NCBI GenBank assembly: GCA_014382465.1
Contig: JACNJP010000275.1
Span: forward strand, 3,449-16,309
DNA: 12,861 bases
Direction of reading: 5' to 3'
Origin: Planctomycetota bacterium
GTDB taxonomy: Bacteria > Planctomycetota > UBA1135
Under the pieces are notes generated by a model, which was given only the letters and a program-made list of their open reading frames with translations, was not told the origin of the DNA and made no database searches. How positions within the stretch are numbered: the stretch's first letter is position 1; each line of letters begins with the position of its first letter. Below, piece by piece: positions 12,153-12,861 of the stretch. Position numbers and translations under genes: made by a program.

Positions 12153-12861
12153 GTGAAGGCGCTGCGCGCCGCCGTGGTCGGCACCGGCCACCTGGGCCGG
12201 CACCACGCCCGCATCCTGGCCGAGCTCGAGGGTGTCGAGCTGGTGGCCATCGCCGAGCCCGACGAGAGCCGCGGGCGCGAGCTGGCGGCCAAGTACGGCT
12301 GCCGCTGGCAGCCGGACCGCGCCGGGCTGGCGCAGCAGGTCGACTTCGCCGTGATCGCGGTGCCGACGCTGCGCCACCTCGAGTGCGCCGGCGACTTCCT
12401 GCGGGCAGGCGTGGCCTGCCTGGTGGAGAAGCCGCTGGCGGCCGATCCCGAGGGCTGCGCCGCGATCCTGGCCGACGCCGAGGCCGGCGGCGCGTTGCTC
12501 GGGACCGGCCACGTCGAGCGCTTCAACCCGGCGGTGCGCCGGGCCATGGAGCTCGGCATCCGGCCGCGCTTCATCGAGGCCCACCGGCTGGCGCCCTACA
12601 CCTTCCGATCGACCGACGTCGGCGTGATCCTCGACCTGATGATCCACGACCTCGACCTGGTGCTGGCCTGGACCGGCGAGGAGGTCGAGAGCATCGACGC
12701 CGTCGGGGGGACGGTGCTGTCGGAGGCCGAGGACATCTGCTCGGCGCGGCTGCGCTTCCCCAGCGGCGCGGTCGCCAACCTCACCGCCAACCGCCTCAGC
12801 CCGCAGGCGATGCGGCGCTTCCGCGCGGCCGGCCCCGACCTCTACGCCTCCGCCGTCCTCC
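12153..12861 (+). CDS. Gfo/Idh/MocA-family NAD(P)-dependent sugar dehydrogenase (partial, runs off right edge)
   Basis: The GTG at 12153, 2 nt after the lpxA stop and behind an AGGG stretch, opens a frame that continues to the window end (236 complete codons). The N-terminal Rossmann fold shows AAVVGTGHLGRHHAR (about residues 6-20), the acidic turn IAEPDESR and the family hallmark EKPLA (Lys93). GTGHVERFNP and DLMIHDLDLVL (His165) follow, all typical of Gfo/Idh/MocA dehydrogenases. Dehydrogenases of this family next to lpxA occur in many diderms. In Acidithiobacillus and Leptospira, GnnA of this family oxidises UDP-GlcNAc at C3 before transamination by GnnB, giving the 3-amino sugar for lipid A. 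A GnnA role here is plausible from position but not proven, and an aminotransferase gene would have to lie nearby. Confidence 0.85.
   Translation, partial: MKALRAAVVGTGHLGRHHARILAELEGVELVAIAEPDESRGRELAAKYGCRWQPDRAGLAQQVDFAVIAVPTLRHLECAGDFLRAGVACLVEKPLAADPEGCAAILADAEAGGALLGTGHVERFNPAVRRAMELGIRPRFIEAHRLAPYTFRSTDVGVILDLMIHDLDLVLAWTGEEVESIDAVGGTVLSEAEDICSARLRFPSGAVANLTANRLSPQAMRRFRAAGPDLYASAVL

Noticed and set aside
1..12861. CRISPR array, tRNA, rRNA, insertion sequence, toxin-antitoxin or defence genes
   Set aside because: No regularly spaced repeats, no terminal inverted repeats with a transposase, no tRNA-like cloverleaf and no such protein motifs were seen on either strand. All space is taken by housekeeping genes or gaps of at most 119 bp.

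Overview
This is a G+C-rich (roughly 70 % by eye) stretch of ordinary bacterial chromosome. It encodes twelve recognisable genes, eleven on the + strand and one on the - strand. It comes from a Gram-negative (diderm) organism that makes lipid A: BamA, Skp, LpxC, FabZ and LpxA are all present. LpxC is fused to FabZ, lpxA is followed by a Gfo/Idh/MocA oxidoreductase, and L25 and S6 carry long acidic tails. With the high G+C this fits Planctomycetota or a similar deep diderm lineage better than Proteobacteria. That placement is inference; no marker here settles it.

Layout. Positions 1-661 (- strand) hold the N-terminal part of phosphatidylserine decarboxylase, running off the left edge. The outermost ~120 bases are homopolymer-rich and probably unreliable. 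A 70-bp divergent promoter region follows. Next come glmU, prs, rplY (L25/CTC) and pth, an order also known from other phyla (gcaD-prs-ctc-spoVC in Bacillus). Then comes the classic rpsF-rpsR-rplI-dnaB group, without ssb. Then an outer-membrane block: bamA, skp, lpxC-fabZ, lpxA and the start of a Gfo/Idh/MocA dehydrogenase cut by the right edge. Genes are packed tightly, with several 1-17 nt stop/start overlaps. The longest intergenic gap is the 119 bp between rplI and dnaB, so no stretch over 300 bases lacks a gene.

Functionally, GlmU makes UDP-GlcNAc, which LpxA and LpxC convert into lipid A precursor. FabZ supplies the acyl chains, and BamA/Skp assemble outer-membrane proteins. Psd makes phosphatidylethanolamine. 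Pth, L25, S6, S18 and L9 serve translation, DnaB serves replication and Prs provides PRPP.

I found no mobile element, CRISPR array, tRNA, rRNA or defence system, and nothing amounting to a wholly new system. The most interesting leads are these: (1) an LpxA with two active-site-region histidines replaced by Asn, next to a GnnA-like dehydrogenase, which suggests a 3-amino sugar lipid A; (2) several precise RNA hairpins, namely two in the rpsF leader, one between rplI and dnaB, and one whose loop is exactly the skp stop codon; (3) start-site oddities at glmU, psd and pth. Two real genes (psd and the terminal dehydrogenase) start with GTG.
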